This document shows, in pieces, positions 45,076 to 53,114 of a DNA stretch of 64,000 nucleotides. The position numbers and the translations under genes were made by a program. The number at the start of each line of letters is the position of its first letter. Positions within the stretch are counted from its first letter, which is position 1. The notes beneath the pieces were generated by a model, which saw nothing but the letters and a program-made list of their open reading frames with translations, had not been told where the DNA came from and searched no databases. This DNA comes from Streptomyces sulfonofaciens (GTDB lineage Bacteria > Actinomycetota > Actinomycetes > Streptomycetales > Streptomycetaceae). Location of the stretch: NCBI RefSeq assembly GCF_014656295.1, contig NZ_BNCD01000009.1, positions 1 to 64,000 on the forward strand. Reading direction: 5' to 3'.

Positions 45076-46094
45076 ACAGAGCACAGCTCGGGGCCGCGCT
45101 GCGGGCGCTGCGCATGGCGTCGGGAAAGGAAGCGAAGGTAGTGGCCCGCGGCGCCCTCATGTCTCCGTCCAAGCTGTCCAAGATCGAGAATGCCAATCTC
45201 GCACCGAGCGCCGCGGATGTGGAACGCATCCTGACCGCCATCGGCGTGTCGGATGAGGTCAAGGCCGAGTACACGGAGGCCGCCCGAGCATCGGCGACGG
45301 AAGCGACGGCGTGGCGCCTGCTGAAACGCATCGGCGTCCACAAGGGGCAGCAAGCCGCCATGGCCCTGGAATACCAGATGTCGACGCTGCGACTCTTTCA
45401 ACCGGCACTGGTCCCCGGCCTGCTGCAAACCCCCGAGTACATCCGCGCCGTCCTGAAACGGCACAATCTGAGTGAAGACGCCCTCACACGCACGATCAAC
45501 GGACGGCTTGAACGGCAAGCGGTTCTCTACGACAGCGCGAAGTCACTGCGGTTCGTCATCACGGAACCCGTACTGAGGTGGAAGATCGTCCCGCCGCAGA
45601 TGATGGCGGCACAACTCGACCGCATCGTCTCTGTATCGCGCCTGCCTCATGTGGATATTCGGGTAGTTCCACTGGCGCTTCAGCAGAATGACATCGCCAA
45701 TCACGCGTTCGTCATCCGGGATGACCATATGGTCACGATAGAGACCGTGCACGCCGAGGTCGTCGTCACGGACCCCAGAGACGTTGGACTGTACGTGGAC
45801 AAGTTCGACGGGTTCACGGTCGTAGCCCTGTCGGGTGACAGAATGCGCGGCCTGCTCGAAGACACGGCCTGGCTCGGTGAGCGGCTGGCCGAATATGCGC
45901 CCCGGTTCGCAGCGGAGAAGGACCGAGACACCACCCGCCTGGCCAGACTGGTGAGTTCTGCTGCCGAACAACTGCGCTCGGGCACCGACGTGTCGTACGG
46001 CTTCTATCTCGAACGTCCCTCATATCTGTCCCTGGTGGTGGTGACGTGCTCGCCGAACCGTGCCGTTGCCGACGTGGCTTGCCCAGTCGCGTAG
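45072..46094 (+). CDS. Scr1/WhiJ-like helix-turn-helix regulator (XRE + DUF5753)
   Basis: 340 aa. N-terminal HTH_31-type DNA-binding domain (about 5-60): QLGAALRALRMASGKEAKVVA and MSPSKLSKIENANLAPSAADVERIL. The DUF5753 domain (about 120-320) has RLFQPALVPGLLQTPEYIRAVL, VLRWKIVPPQMMAAQLDRIVSVSRLPHVDIRVVPL and FTVVALSGDRMRGLLEDTAWLGERLAEY. Same architecture as WhiJ and Scr1, regulators usually paired with a DUF397 protein; here the partner position is occupied by DUF6879. GTGA overlap with that gene. Followed by a terminator. Likely autoregulatory and controlling the cassette. Confidence 0.92.
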   Translation: MNRAQLGAALRALRMASGKEAKVVARGALMSPSKLSKIENANLAPSAADVERILTAIGVSDEVKAEYTEAARASATEATAWRLLKRIGVHKGQQAAMALEYQMSTLRLFQPALVPGLLQTPEYIRAVLKRHNLSEDALTRTINGRLERQAVLYDSAKSLRFVITEPVLRWKIVPPQMMAAQLDRIVSVSRLPHVDIRVVPLALQQNDIANHAFVIRDDHMVTIETVHAEVVVTDPRDVGLYVDKFDGFTVVALSGDRMRGLLEDTAWLGERLAEYAPRFAAEKDRDTTRLARLVSSAAEQLRSGTDVSYGFYLERPSYLSLVVVTCSPNRAVADVACPVA

Positions 46095-46105
46095 TCGGAA
46101 CAACG

Positions 46106-46133
46106 AGGGCCCCGTCCATCCGCACGGGCCCCT
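46106..46133 (+). terminator. Terminator of the regulator cassette
   Basis: 10-bp stem AGGGCCCCGT / ACGGGCCCCT with one mismatch and an 8-nt loop, 12 nt after the regulator stop, followed by TTCGCTTC. Confidence 0.6.
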
Positions 46134-46241
46134 TCGCTTCGGCCGGTCCACCGAAGCGAGCGAGCCGTGTCACCGGGGGTGGCGCCCGGCGCGGACGACC
46201 CCGCGGAGGCGTCAGGGGTCGTCCGATCAGCGTACGGCGAC

Positions 46242-46266
46242 AGCCCCCGGCATCACGCCGGGGGCT
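46242..46266. terminator. Second hairpin between convergent genes
   Basis: Perfect 10-bp stem AGCCCCCGGC / GCCGGGGGCT with 5-nt loop ATCAC, in the 330-bp gap between the regulator and the acyl-CoA dehydrogenase. It probably acts in either direction. No gene is seen in the rest of the gap. Confidence 0.6.
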
Positions 46267-46424
46267 GCGTTGTCTGTACAGGTCAGCGGACGTTTCCGGT
46301 CCGGCATCCGCCCAGGATTCCCCGGCATGACGCCCTGGAACGGTCCTGACCGGGCCGCAACGGGCAGAGAGCCGAAGCTGTCCTCTCGGACCCTCCGAAC
46401 AGCCCCTGACCCGCAAAACCCCCG

Positions 46425-47612
46425 CTAGGGCAGGTTCCTGGCCATCACAATCCGCTGGACCTGGTTCGTGCCCTCGTAAATCTGCGTGATCTTGGCATCG
46501 CGCATCATCCGCTCCAGCGGATAGTCCCGCGTGTACCCGTACCCCCCGAGGAGCTGCACCGCGTCCGTGGTGATCTCCATCGCCGCGTCCGAGGCGAAGC
46601 ACTTCGCCGCGGCTCCGTGGAACGTGAGGTCCTGCTCCTTGCCGCCGGCGGCGACGCGTTCCGACTTGGCCGCCGCCGCGTACGTGAGCTGGCGGGCCGC
46701 CTCCAGCTTCATCGCCATGTCGGCGAGCATGAACTGGACACCCTGGAAGTCGGCGATCGGCTTGCCGAACTGCTTGCGCTCCTTGACGTAGCCCTTGGCG
46801 TAGTCGAGGGCGCCCTGCGCGATGCCGAGGGCCTGGGCGGCGATGGTGATGCGGGTGTGGTCCAGGGTGCGCATCGCGGTGGCGAAGCCGGTGCCCTCCT
46901 CGCCGATCAGGCGGTCGGCCGGGACGCGTACGTCGTCGAAGTAGACCTCGCGGGTCGGAGAACCCTTGATGCCGAGCTTCTTCTCGGGCGCGCCGAAGGA
47001 CACACCGGGGTCCGACTTCTCGACGACGAAGGCGGAGATGCCGCGGGAGCGCTTCTCCGGGTCGGTCACGGCCATCACCGTGTAGTACTCGGAGACGCCG
47101 GCGTTGGTGATCCAGCGCTTGACGCCGTTGAGGACGTAGTGATCGCCGTCGCGCACGGCCCTGGTCTTCATGCCCGCCGCGTCCGAGCCCGCGTCGGGCT
47201 CGCTCAGGCAGTACGAGAACATCGCGTCGCCCTTGGCGAGGGGGGTCAGGTACCGCTTCTTGACGTCCTCGGAGGCGGAGAGCACCAGCGGCAGCGAGCC
47301 GAGCTTGTTCACCGCCGGGATCAGCGAGGAGGAGGCGCAGACCCGGGCCACCTCCTCGATCACGATGACGGTGGCGAGCGCGTCGGCGCCCGCGCCGCCG
47401 TAGCCCTCGGGGACGTGCACCGCGTGCAGGTCGGCGGCGCGCAGGGCGTCGAGCGCCTCCTGCGGGAAGCGGGACTCCTCGTCCACCGCGGCGGCGAACG
47501 GTGCGATCTTCGCCTCGGCGAGCGACCGCACCGTCTCGCGGAGCATGGTGTGCTCCTCGGAAAGCTGATACAGGTCAAATGACGCGTTTCCCGCCGATCC
47601 CGCCACTGTCAC
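46425..47612 (-). CDS. Acyl-CoA dehydrogenase (short/medium-chain type)
   Basis: 395 aa FAD enzyme of fatty acid or branched-chain acyl-CoA beta-oxidation. Family order: N-terminal helices (LSEEHTMLRETVRSLAEAKI), the FAD motif AMFSYCLSEPDAGSDAAGMKT, WITNAGVSEYYTVMAV, MRTLDHTRITIAAQALGIAQGALDYA, and C-terminal QLLGGYGYTRDYPLERMMRDAKITQIYEGTNQVQR, where the Glu of YEGTN is the catalytic base of the SCAD/MCAD class. GTG start; a GTG two codons later is better spaced from GGGGAG. Cytosolic; needs electron-transfer flavoprotein, not encoded here. Confidence 0.94.
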   Translation of the reverse strand: MTVAGSAGNASFDLYQLSEEHTMLRETVRSLAEAKIAPFAAAVDEESRFPQEALDALRAADLHAVHVPEGYGGAGADALATVIVIEEVARVCASSSLIPAVNKLGSLPLVLSASEDVKKRYLTPLAKGDAMFSYCLSEPDAGSDAAGMKTRAVRDGDHYVLNGVKRWITNAGVSEYYTVMAVTDPEKRSRGISAFVVEKSDPGVSFGAPEKKLGIKGSPTREVYFDDVRVPADRLIGEEGTGFATAMRTLDHTRITIAAQALGIAQGALDYAKGYVKERKQFGKPIADFQGVQFMLADMAMKLEAARQLTYAAAAKSERVAAGGKEQDLTFHGAAAKCFASDAAMEITTDAVQLLGGYGYTRDYPLERMMRDAKITQIYEGTNQVQRIVMARNLP

Positions 47613-47703
47613 TCACTCCCCAGACACATTGACCGTCAGACACCTGGACCGCCGCGCCCCGCCGACGCCGCGGACGCCGCCCGCACCGCCTCGGCACGGC
47701 TGC

Positions 47704-47721
47704 TAACTACCGTTAAGTAAC
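47704..47721. promoter_or_regulatory. AT-rich operator-like TAAC/GTTA/TAAC array
   Basis: TAAC-4 nt-GTTA-2 nt-TAAC forms two overlapping inverted repeats in an otherwise GC-rich stretch, about 90 bp upstream of the acyl-CoA dehydrogenase start and 200 bp before the dehydrogenase gene at 47918. This suits a TetR- or GntR-type fatty-acid regulator; identity unknown. Confidence 0.45.
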
Positions 47722-47917
47722 CGCATCCTACGGGCCCGTCCCGGGCACGCACAGGTACGCGCGCGTGAGGTTGCCGACAGCACCCGGAGGCAGTGGTTCA
47801 GCACCTGCCCCCAGGGGCCCGCGGCTATGCTCGGGCCAGCGCGCCACCGGCCGGGCCCCGGGCGGCCCGGCCGGCGCAGACGTACACCTGCCCGCCCGCA
47901 GAAGTCCTGGAGCACGC

Positions 47918-49258
47918 ATGTCTCTGAAGATCACCGTGATCGGCACGGGTTACCTCGGGGCCACCCACGCGGCGGCCATGGCCGAGCTCGGCTTCGAGGT
48001 GCTGGGTCTTGACGTCGCGCCCGAGAAGATCGAGATGCTCTCGCGCGGCCAGGTCCCGATGTACGAGCCGGGGCTGGAGGAGCTGCTGCGGGCGCACGTC
48101 GCCGGGATCGAGGGGTCCAGCGGACGGCTGCGCTTCACCATGGACTGGGCCGAGGCCGCCGAGTTCGGCGATGTGCACTTCCTGTGCGTGAACACCCCCC
48201 AGAAGCACGGCGAGTACGCCTGCGACATGTCGTACGTGAACTCCGCGGTCGACTCGCTCAGCAAGCACCTGCGCAGGCCCGCACTCGTGGTGGGCAAGTC
48301 GACGGTGCCGGTCGGCAGCGCGGCACGGCTCGCGGGCCGGATCGCCGAGCTCGCGCCCGCGGGCGGCGACGTCGAGCTGGCCTGGAACCCCGAGTTCCTG
48401 CGCGAGGGGTTCGCCGTCCAGGACACCCTGCACCCGGACCGCATCGTGGTGGGCGTGCGCGGCGAGCGCGCGGAGAAGCTGCTGCGCCAGGTGTACGCGG
48501 GGCCGGTCGCCGAGGGCTCTCCCTTCATCGTCACCGACTTCCCGACCGCCGAGCTGGTGAAGACCGCGGCCAACTCGTTCCTGGCCACCAAGATCTCGTT
48601 CATCAACGCCATGGCGGAGGTCTGCGAGGCCGCCGGCGGCGACGTGGCGGGGCTCGCCGAGGCCATCGGGCACGACGAGCGGATCGGCAGGAAGTTCCTG
48701 CGGGCCGGGATCGGCTTCGGCGGCGGCTGCCTGCCCAAGGACATCCGGGCCTTCATGGCCCGCGCGGGCGAGCTGGGCGCCGACCAGGCCCTGACGTTCC
48801 TCCGCGAGATCGACTCCATCAACATGCGGCGCCGCGGCCTGATGGTGGAGATGGCGCGTGAGGGGGTCGGCGGCAGCTTCCTGGGCAAGCGGGTCGCGGT
48901 GCTCGGCGCCGCCTTCAAGCCGGACTCGGACGACGTGCGCGACTCCCCCGCGCTGAACGTCGCCGGCCAGATCCACCTCCAGGGCGGCCAGGTCACCGTC
49001 TACGACCCCAAGGGCATGCCCAACGCCAAGCAGGTCTTCCCGACGCTCGGCTACGCCGACTCGGCGCTGGAGGCGGTGCGCGGGGCGGACGTGGTGCTGC
49101 ACCTCACCGAGTGGCGCGAGTTCCGCGAGATCGACCCGGCCCGGCTGGCCTCCGTCGCCGCCCACCGCCTGGTCCTCGACGGCCGCAACGCCCTCGACCC
49201 CGCCCGGTGGCGCGCCGCCGGCTGGACGTACCGGGCGATGGGCCGCCCGACGGCGTGA
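47918..49258 (+). CDS. UDP-glucose / GDP-mannose 6-dehydrogenase
   Basis: 446 aa NAD-dependent dehydrogenase making a nucleotide-sugar uronate in two oxidation steps. Rossmann motif ITVIGTGYLGATHAAAMAELG at the N-terminus, GKSTVPVGSA, the central ELVKTAANSFLATKISFINAMAE, catalytic Cys in GFGGGCLPKDIRAF, and the C-terminal domain with LGAAFKPDSDDVRDSPAL and LDGRNALDPARW. The sequence alone does not decide UDP-glucose versus GDP-mannose; UDP-glucose is more usual for this length. GGAG 6-7 nt before the ATG. A TATGCT -10-like element at 47826-47831 would give a leader of about 85 nt. Confidence 0.93.
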   Translation: MSLKITVIGTGYLGATHAAAMAELGFEVLGLDVAPEKIEMLSRGQVPMYEPGLEELLRAHVAGIEGSSGRLRFTMDWAEAAEFGDVHFLCVNTPQKHGEYACDMSYVNSAVDSLSKHLRRPALVVGKSTVPVGSAARLAGRIAELAPAGGDVELAWNPEFLREGFAVQDTLHPDRIVVGVRGERAEKLLRQVYAGPVAEGSPFIVTDFPTAELVKTAANSFLATKISFINAMAEVCEAAGGDVAGLAEAIGHDERIGRKFLRAGIGFGGGCLPKDIRAFMARAGELGADQALTFLREIDSINMRRRGLMVEMAREGVGGSFLGKRVAVLGAAFKPDSDDVRDSPALNVAGQIHLQGGQVTVYDPKGMPNAKQVFPTLGYADSALEAVRGADVVLHLTEWREFREIDPARLASVAAHRLVLDGRNALDPARWRAAGWTYRAMGRPTA

Positions 49259-49298
49259 CCCCGCCCGGCCGGGGCCGGGGGCGGGGCGACACCAGGGG

Positions 49299-49358
49299 CA
49301 GGAGACCGGAGCAGGAGACCAGGTCGGAGGCAGGAGACCAGGTCAGGAGACCAGGTCA
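49299..49358. repeat. Four copies of CAGGAGACC
   Basis: Copies start at 49299, 49312, 49331 and 49344 (spacing 13, 19, 13), mostly followed by AGGTC, in the 180-bp gap between two convergent genes. Next to them is an inverted repeat GGGGCG...CGCCCC (about 49358-49388) that may be the terminator. Confidence 0.75.
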
Positions 49359-49438
49359 GGGGCGGGGGCACCCCGTCAGGGGCGCCCCCGGCCGTCCGGT
49401 CGCCGGCCGTCGAGTTCCCGGGGCGGCCGTGTCCCGGG

Positions 49439-50653
49439 TCAGCCGTCGAGTTCCCCGATCGTCGCGTTGGAGGGCCCCCGGGACGCACCGAGCTCCCGGG
49501 CCGCCGACTCCGCCGCGTCCAGTACGCGCACCGCGTTCTGCCAGGTCAGCTTGGCGAGGTCGGCGCGGGACCAGCCGCGGGTGCGCAGCTCGGCGATGAG
49601 GCGCGGATAGCCGGAGACGTCATCGAGGCCACTGGTCGTGAAGGCGGTGCCGTCGTAGTCGCCACCGATGCCGATGTGGTCGACGCCCGCCGTCTCGCGC
49701 ATGTGGTCCAGGTGGTCGGCGACCGTGGCCACGGTCGCGATCGGGCGCGGGTTGCGCTCCTCGAAGGCGCGGTGCACCTTCCTCGCCTCCGGCGTGGTGT
49801 CCAGGTGGTGCAGGCCGTGGGCGCGCATGTTGTCGTCGGCGGCCCTGGTCCAGGCGACCGCGGCCGGCAGGACGAACTTGGGCACGAAGGTGGCCATCGC
49901 CACGCCGCCGTTCGCGGGCAGCCGCTCCAGGACGTCGTCCGGGATGTTGCGCGGATGATCGCACACGGCGCGCGCCGAGGAGTGCGAGAAGATCACCGGC
50001 GCCTCGGTGGTGTCCAGCGCGTCCCGCATCGTGGCGGGGGCGACGTGCGAGAGGTCGACCAGCATGCCCATGCGGTTCATCTCCCGCACCACCTCGCGGC
50101 CGAACGCCGACAGGCCGCCGACGGCCGGTTCGTCGGTCGCCGAGTCCGCCCAGGGAACATTGTCGTTGTGGGTGAGCGTCATGTAGCGCACACCGAGCCG
50201 GTGCAGGCCGCGCAGTGTCGCGAGGGAGCAGTTGATGGAGTGGCCGCCCTCGGCACCCATCAGGGACGCGATCCGCCCCTGCCCGCGCGCCTGCTCCATG
50301 TCGGCCGCCGTGCGCGCCCTGACCAGGGCTTCCGGGTAGCGGGCGAGAAGCTGCTCGACGCAGTCGATCTGCTCCAGCGTGGCACTGACCGCCGACTCCC
50401 CGGCCAGGTCGCTGCGCACGTACACCGACCAGAACTGCGCGCCCACCCCGCCCGCGCGCAACCGTGCCAGGTCGGTGTGCAGGTAGGCGCTCTGGTCTGC
50501 GGCGATGTCCCGCCGCCCGAGGTCGTAGCGGACCTGCTCGCGCAGCGCGTGCGGCAGGTCGTTGTGCCCGTCGGCGACGGGATACTCGCGCAGCAGGTCG
50601 AGGGCCTCGTCCAACGGGGAGCCGCCCGGCGGGAAGGAGGTCACGGCGGTCAC
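49439..50653 (-). CDS. Membrane dipeptidase (peptidase M19 family)
   Basis: 404 aa. GTG start overlaps the purE stop (GTGA at 50650-50653). Zinc-dependent renal-dipeptidase fold: metal ligands His/Asp in VADGHNDLPHAL, Glu in SLMGAEGGHSI, His in MLVDLSHVAPATM and His in PVIFSHSSARAV, then the C-terminal HIGIGGDYDG. It hydrolyses dipeptides, including D-amino-acid dipeptides in some members. No signal peptide is visible, so it is probably cytosolic. The coupling to purE is an odd but clear sequence fact. Confidence 0.93.
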   Translation of the reverse strand: MTAVTSFPPGGSPLDEALDLLREYPVADGHNDLPHALREQVRYDLGRRDIAADQSAYLHTDLARLRAGGVGAQFWSVYVRSDLAGESAVSATLEQIDCVEQLLARYPEALVRARTAADMEQARGQGRIASLMGAEGGHSINCSLATLRGLHRLGVRYMTLTHNDNVPWADSATDEPAVGGLSAFGREVVREMNRMGMLVDLSHVAPATMRDALDTTEAPVIFSHSSARAVCDHPRNIPDDVLERLPANGGVAMATFVPKFVLPAAVAWTRAADDNMRAHGLHHLDTTPEARKVHRAFEERNPRPIATVATVADHLDHMRETAGVDHIGIGGDYDGTAFTTSGLDDVSGYPRLIAELRTRGWSRADLAKLTWQNAVRVLDAAESAARELGASRGPSNATIGELDG

Positions 50654-51267
50654 TTCCCGGAGCCGAAGCCGAAGCCGGCCGAGGCGCCCTGCGTCCTGGC
50701 GCGCAGCCGCCTGCCCTTCTCGGTGGCCTGCTCGTTGAGCTGGCGCTGGAACTCCTGCATCCTGCCGAGCAGCTCGTCGTCGTGTGCGGCGAGGATCCGG
50801 GCGGCGAGCAGACCCGCGTTGCGGGCGCCGCCGACGGAGACCGTGGCGACCGGCACCCCGGCCGGCATCTGCACGATGGACAGCAGGGAGTCGAGGCCGT
50901 CCAGGTGCTTCAGGGGCACCGGGACGCCGATCACCGGCAGCGGGGTGACCGCGGCGAGCATGCCCGGCAGGTGCGCGGCGCCGCCCGCGCCCGCGATGAT
51001 CGCCTTCAGTCCGCGCCCCGCGGCCCGCTCCCCGTACGCGATCATCTCCTGGGGCATCCGGTGCGCGGAGACCACGTCGACCTCGTAGGAGATCTCGAAC
51101 TCGTCGAGGGCCTGTGCCGCCGCCTCCATGACGGGCCAGTCCGAGTCCGAGCCCATGACGATGCCGACGGCGGGGCCCGCCGGGGCCTGGGCGCCGGCTG
51201 CGGTGCGCCCGGGGTCGGTCACGGCGTCGGGGCCCGGCGCGGCCTCCTGGTCGGGGGAGCTGGTCAT
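50650..51267 (-). CDS. purE: N5-carboxyaminoimidazole ribonucleotide mutase
   Basis: 205 aa. Catalyses N5-CAIR to CAIR in purine synthesis (class I PurE, with PurK). Core (about 35-185): VGIVMGSDSDWPVMEAAA, VDVVSAHRMPQEMIAYGE, AIIAGAGGAAHLPGMLAA, and PVIGVPVPLKHLDGLDSLLSIVQMPAGVPVATVSVGGARNAGLLA. An N-terminal extension of about 35 residues and a basic C-tail go beyond the minimal enzyme. ATGA overlap with purK upstream and GTGA overlap with the dipeptidase gene downstream. Confidence 0.97.
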   Translation of the reverse strand: MTSSPDQEAAPGPDAVTDPGRTAAGAQAPAGPAVGIVMGSDSDWPVMEAAAQALDEFEISYEVDVVSAHRMPQEMIAYGERAAGRGLKAIIAGAGGAAHLPGMLAAVTPLPVIGVPVPLKHLDGLDSLLSIVQMPAGVPVATVSVGGARNAGLLAARILAAHDDELLGRMQEFQRQLNEQATEKGRRLRARTQGASAGFGFGSGK

Positions 51268-52436
51268 TCGGTGATCGTTCCTCTGAGGTAGCCGGCAGCG
51301 TGACGGGCGCGCTCCAGCACGTCGTCGAGGTCGTCGCCGTAGGTGTTGACGTGCCCCACCTTGCGGCCGGGTTTGACGTCCTTGCCATACATGTGGATCT
51401 TGAGCTGGGGGTCGCGGGCCATGCAGTGCAGGTACGCCCCGTACATGTCCGGGTAGTCGCCGCCGAGGACGTTGCACATGACCGTCCAGGGCGCACGGGG
51501 CCGCGGGTCGCCCAGCGGAAGGTCGAGCACCGCCCGCACGTGGTTGGCGAACTGCGAGGTGATCGCACCGTCCTGGGTCCAGTGGCCGGAGTTGTGGGGC
51601 CGCATCGCCAGTTCGTTGACGAGGACCCCGCCGTCGCGGGTCTCGAAGAGCTCCACGGCGAGGTGGCCGACCACGCCCAGTTCCTTGGCGATCCGCAGCG
51701 CCAACTGCTCGGCGCGCAGCGCGAGGTCCCGGTCCAGGCCGGGCGCGGGCGCGATCACCGTGTCGCAGACGCCGTCGACCTGGCGGGACTCGACGACCGG
51801 GTAGGCGACGGCCTGGCCGTGCGGCGAGCGCACCACGTTCGCCGCCAGCTCCCGTACGTAGTCGACCTTCTCCTCCGCCAGCACCGGCACCCCGGCCCTG
51901 AAGGGCTCCGCGACGGCGGCGTCGTCGGCGGAGTCGACCACCCAGACGCCCTTGCCGTCGTACCCGCCGCGCACGGTCTTCAGCACGAGCGGGAAGCCGT
52001 CGGCCGCTCCGCCGTCCGCACGGGCGCCCAGCTCGGCCGCGAACGCCGCCACGTCGGCGGGGTCCCGCACGATCCTGTGCCGCGGGCTCGGCACTCCGAG
52101 GGCGTCGAGGCGGGCCCGCATCACCCCCTTGTCCTGGGCGTGCACGAGCGCCTCGGCGCCGGGCCGGACCAGGACGCCGTCCGCCTCCAGCACGCGCAGG
52201 TGCTCCGTCGGCACGTGCTCGTGGTCGAAGGTGAGCACGTCGCAGCCCTGCGCGAAGGCACGCAGCGTCGCCAGGTCGCGGTAGTCGCCGGCGACGACGT
52301 CGCCCACCACCTGTGCCGCGGAGTCCTGGAGAGTGTCACTGAGAAGCTTGAACCTGATGCCCAGCGGGATGCCCGCCTCGTGTGTCATACGAGCGAGCTG
52401 GCCACCGCCGACCATGCCTACTACCGGGAACGTCAC
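51264..52436 (-). CDS. purK: 5-(carboxyamino)imidazole ribonucleotide synthase
   Basis: 390 aa ATP-grasp enzyme making N5-CAIR from AIR, ATP and bicarbonate. N-terminal PVVGMVGGGQLARMTHEAGIPLG, then CDVLTFDHEHVP, the ATP-grasp loop PLVLKTVRGGYDGKGVWVV, VLAEEKVDYVRELAANVVR, and the metal-binding VGHLAVELFETRDGGVLVNELAMRPHNSGHWT. GTG start at the family N-terminus. No Shine-Dalgarno; a TACCCT hexamer sits 6 nt upstream, so it is probably leaderless. First gene of purK-purE-dipeptidase. Confidence 0.97.
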   Translation of the reverse strand: MTFPVVGMVGGGQLARMTHEAGIPLGIRFKLLSDTLQDSAAQVVGDVVAGDYRDLATLRAFAQGCDVLTFDHEHVPTEHLRVLEADGVLVRPGAEALVHAQDKGVMRARLDALGVPSPRHRIVRDPADVAAFAAELGARADGGAADGFPLVLKTVRGGYDGKGVWVVDSADDAAVAEPFRAGVPVLAEEKVDYVRELAANVVRSPHGQAVAYPVVESRQVDGVCDTVIAPAPGLDRDLALRAEQLALRIAKELGVVGHLAVELFETRDGGVLVNELAMRPHNSGHWTQDGAITSQFANHVRAVLDLPLGDPRPRAPWTVMCNVLGGDYPDMYGAYLHCMARDPQLKIHMYGKDVKPGRKVGHVNTYGDDLDDVLERARHAAGYLRGTITE

Positions 52437-52442
52437 ATGCCC

Positions 52443-52448
52443 AGGGTA
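52443..52448 (-). promoter_or_regulatory. -10-like TACCCT of purK
   Basis: Minus-strand TACCCT, 6 nt before the purK GTG start. On the other strand TAGCAT (52481-52486) could serve the divergent GtrA gene, so back-to-back promoters fit in under 50 bp. Confidence 0.45.
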
Positions 52449-52529
52449 TCGGCCGCCGGAAGCGGCCCGAGCGGGCTGGTTAGCATGGGGCGGTTGACGC
52501 ATCACGAGCGACGGGGGCTGGACGACACC

Positions 52530-53114
52530 ATGGACCGGGACGATTCCGCCCATCCCGAGCGGCCGCCCGGCCGCGGGCCGTGGGTGCGCGTGGAGCGCGT
52601 GGTGCGCGAGCTGGCCAAGTTCGGCGCGGTCGGCGGTGCGGGCCTGCTCGTCAACCTGCTGGTGTTCAACCTGGTGCGCGGCGTCACCGACCTCCAGGTG
52701 GTGCGGGCCAGCGTGATCGCGACGGTGGTCGCCATCGCGTTCAACTACGTCGGGTTCCGCTACTTCGCCTACCGGGACCGCGACAAGAGCCGCCGCACCA
52801 AGGAGCTCACGCTCTTCCTGCTGTTCAGCGTGATCGGCCTGGTGATCGAGAACGGTGTGCTGTACGCGGCGACGTACTGGTTCGGGTGGGACGGCCCGCT
52901 GGAGAGCAACGTCTTCAAGTTCCTCGGCATCGGCATCGCCACCCTGTTCCGCTTCTGGTCGTACCGGACGTGGGTGTTCCGGGCGCTTCCGCAGGGCGGG
53001 ACGCCCGCGGCGGAACCGGTCGGGGTGGGCCCGGCGGCCCACCAGGAGCCGGGCCCGGCCCCGGACGGCGGCGCGCCGCGCCGGCCGCCCGGTGCGGCGG
53101 GCCCCCTCATCTGA
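52530..53114 (+). CDS. GtrA family membrane protein
   Basis: 194 aa from the ATG at 52530 (weak ACGGGGG ribosome site); a leaderless TTG start at 52494 in the same frame is possible, since TAGCAT lies 7 nt before it. Four membrane helices between about residues 25 and 150 with the GtrA pattern: KFGAVGGAGLLVNLLVFNLV, VATVVAIAFNYVGFRYFAY, and the C-terminal FKFLGIGIATLFRFWSYRTWVF. GtrA proteins are linked to flipping or transfer of lipid-linked sugars in wall synthesis. The last 8 nt overlap the convergent histidine kinase gene. Confidence 0.9.
   Translation: MDRDDSAHPERPPGRGPWVRVERVVRELAKFGAVGGAGLLVNLLVFNLVRGVTDLQVVRASVIATVVAIAFNYVGFRYFAYRDRDKSRRTKELTLFLLFSVIGLVIENGVLYAATYWFGWDGPLESNVFKFLGIGIATLFRFWSYRTWVFRALPQGGTPAAEPVGVGPAAHQEPGPAPDGGAPRRPPGAAGPLI

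Noticed and set aside
49299..49358. Short regular repeats that might be a CRISPR array
   Set aside because: Units are only 9 bp, spacing is 13-19 bp and there are no unique spacers of normal length; no cas genes nearby.
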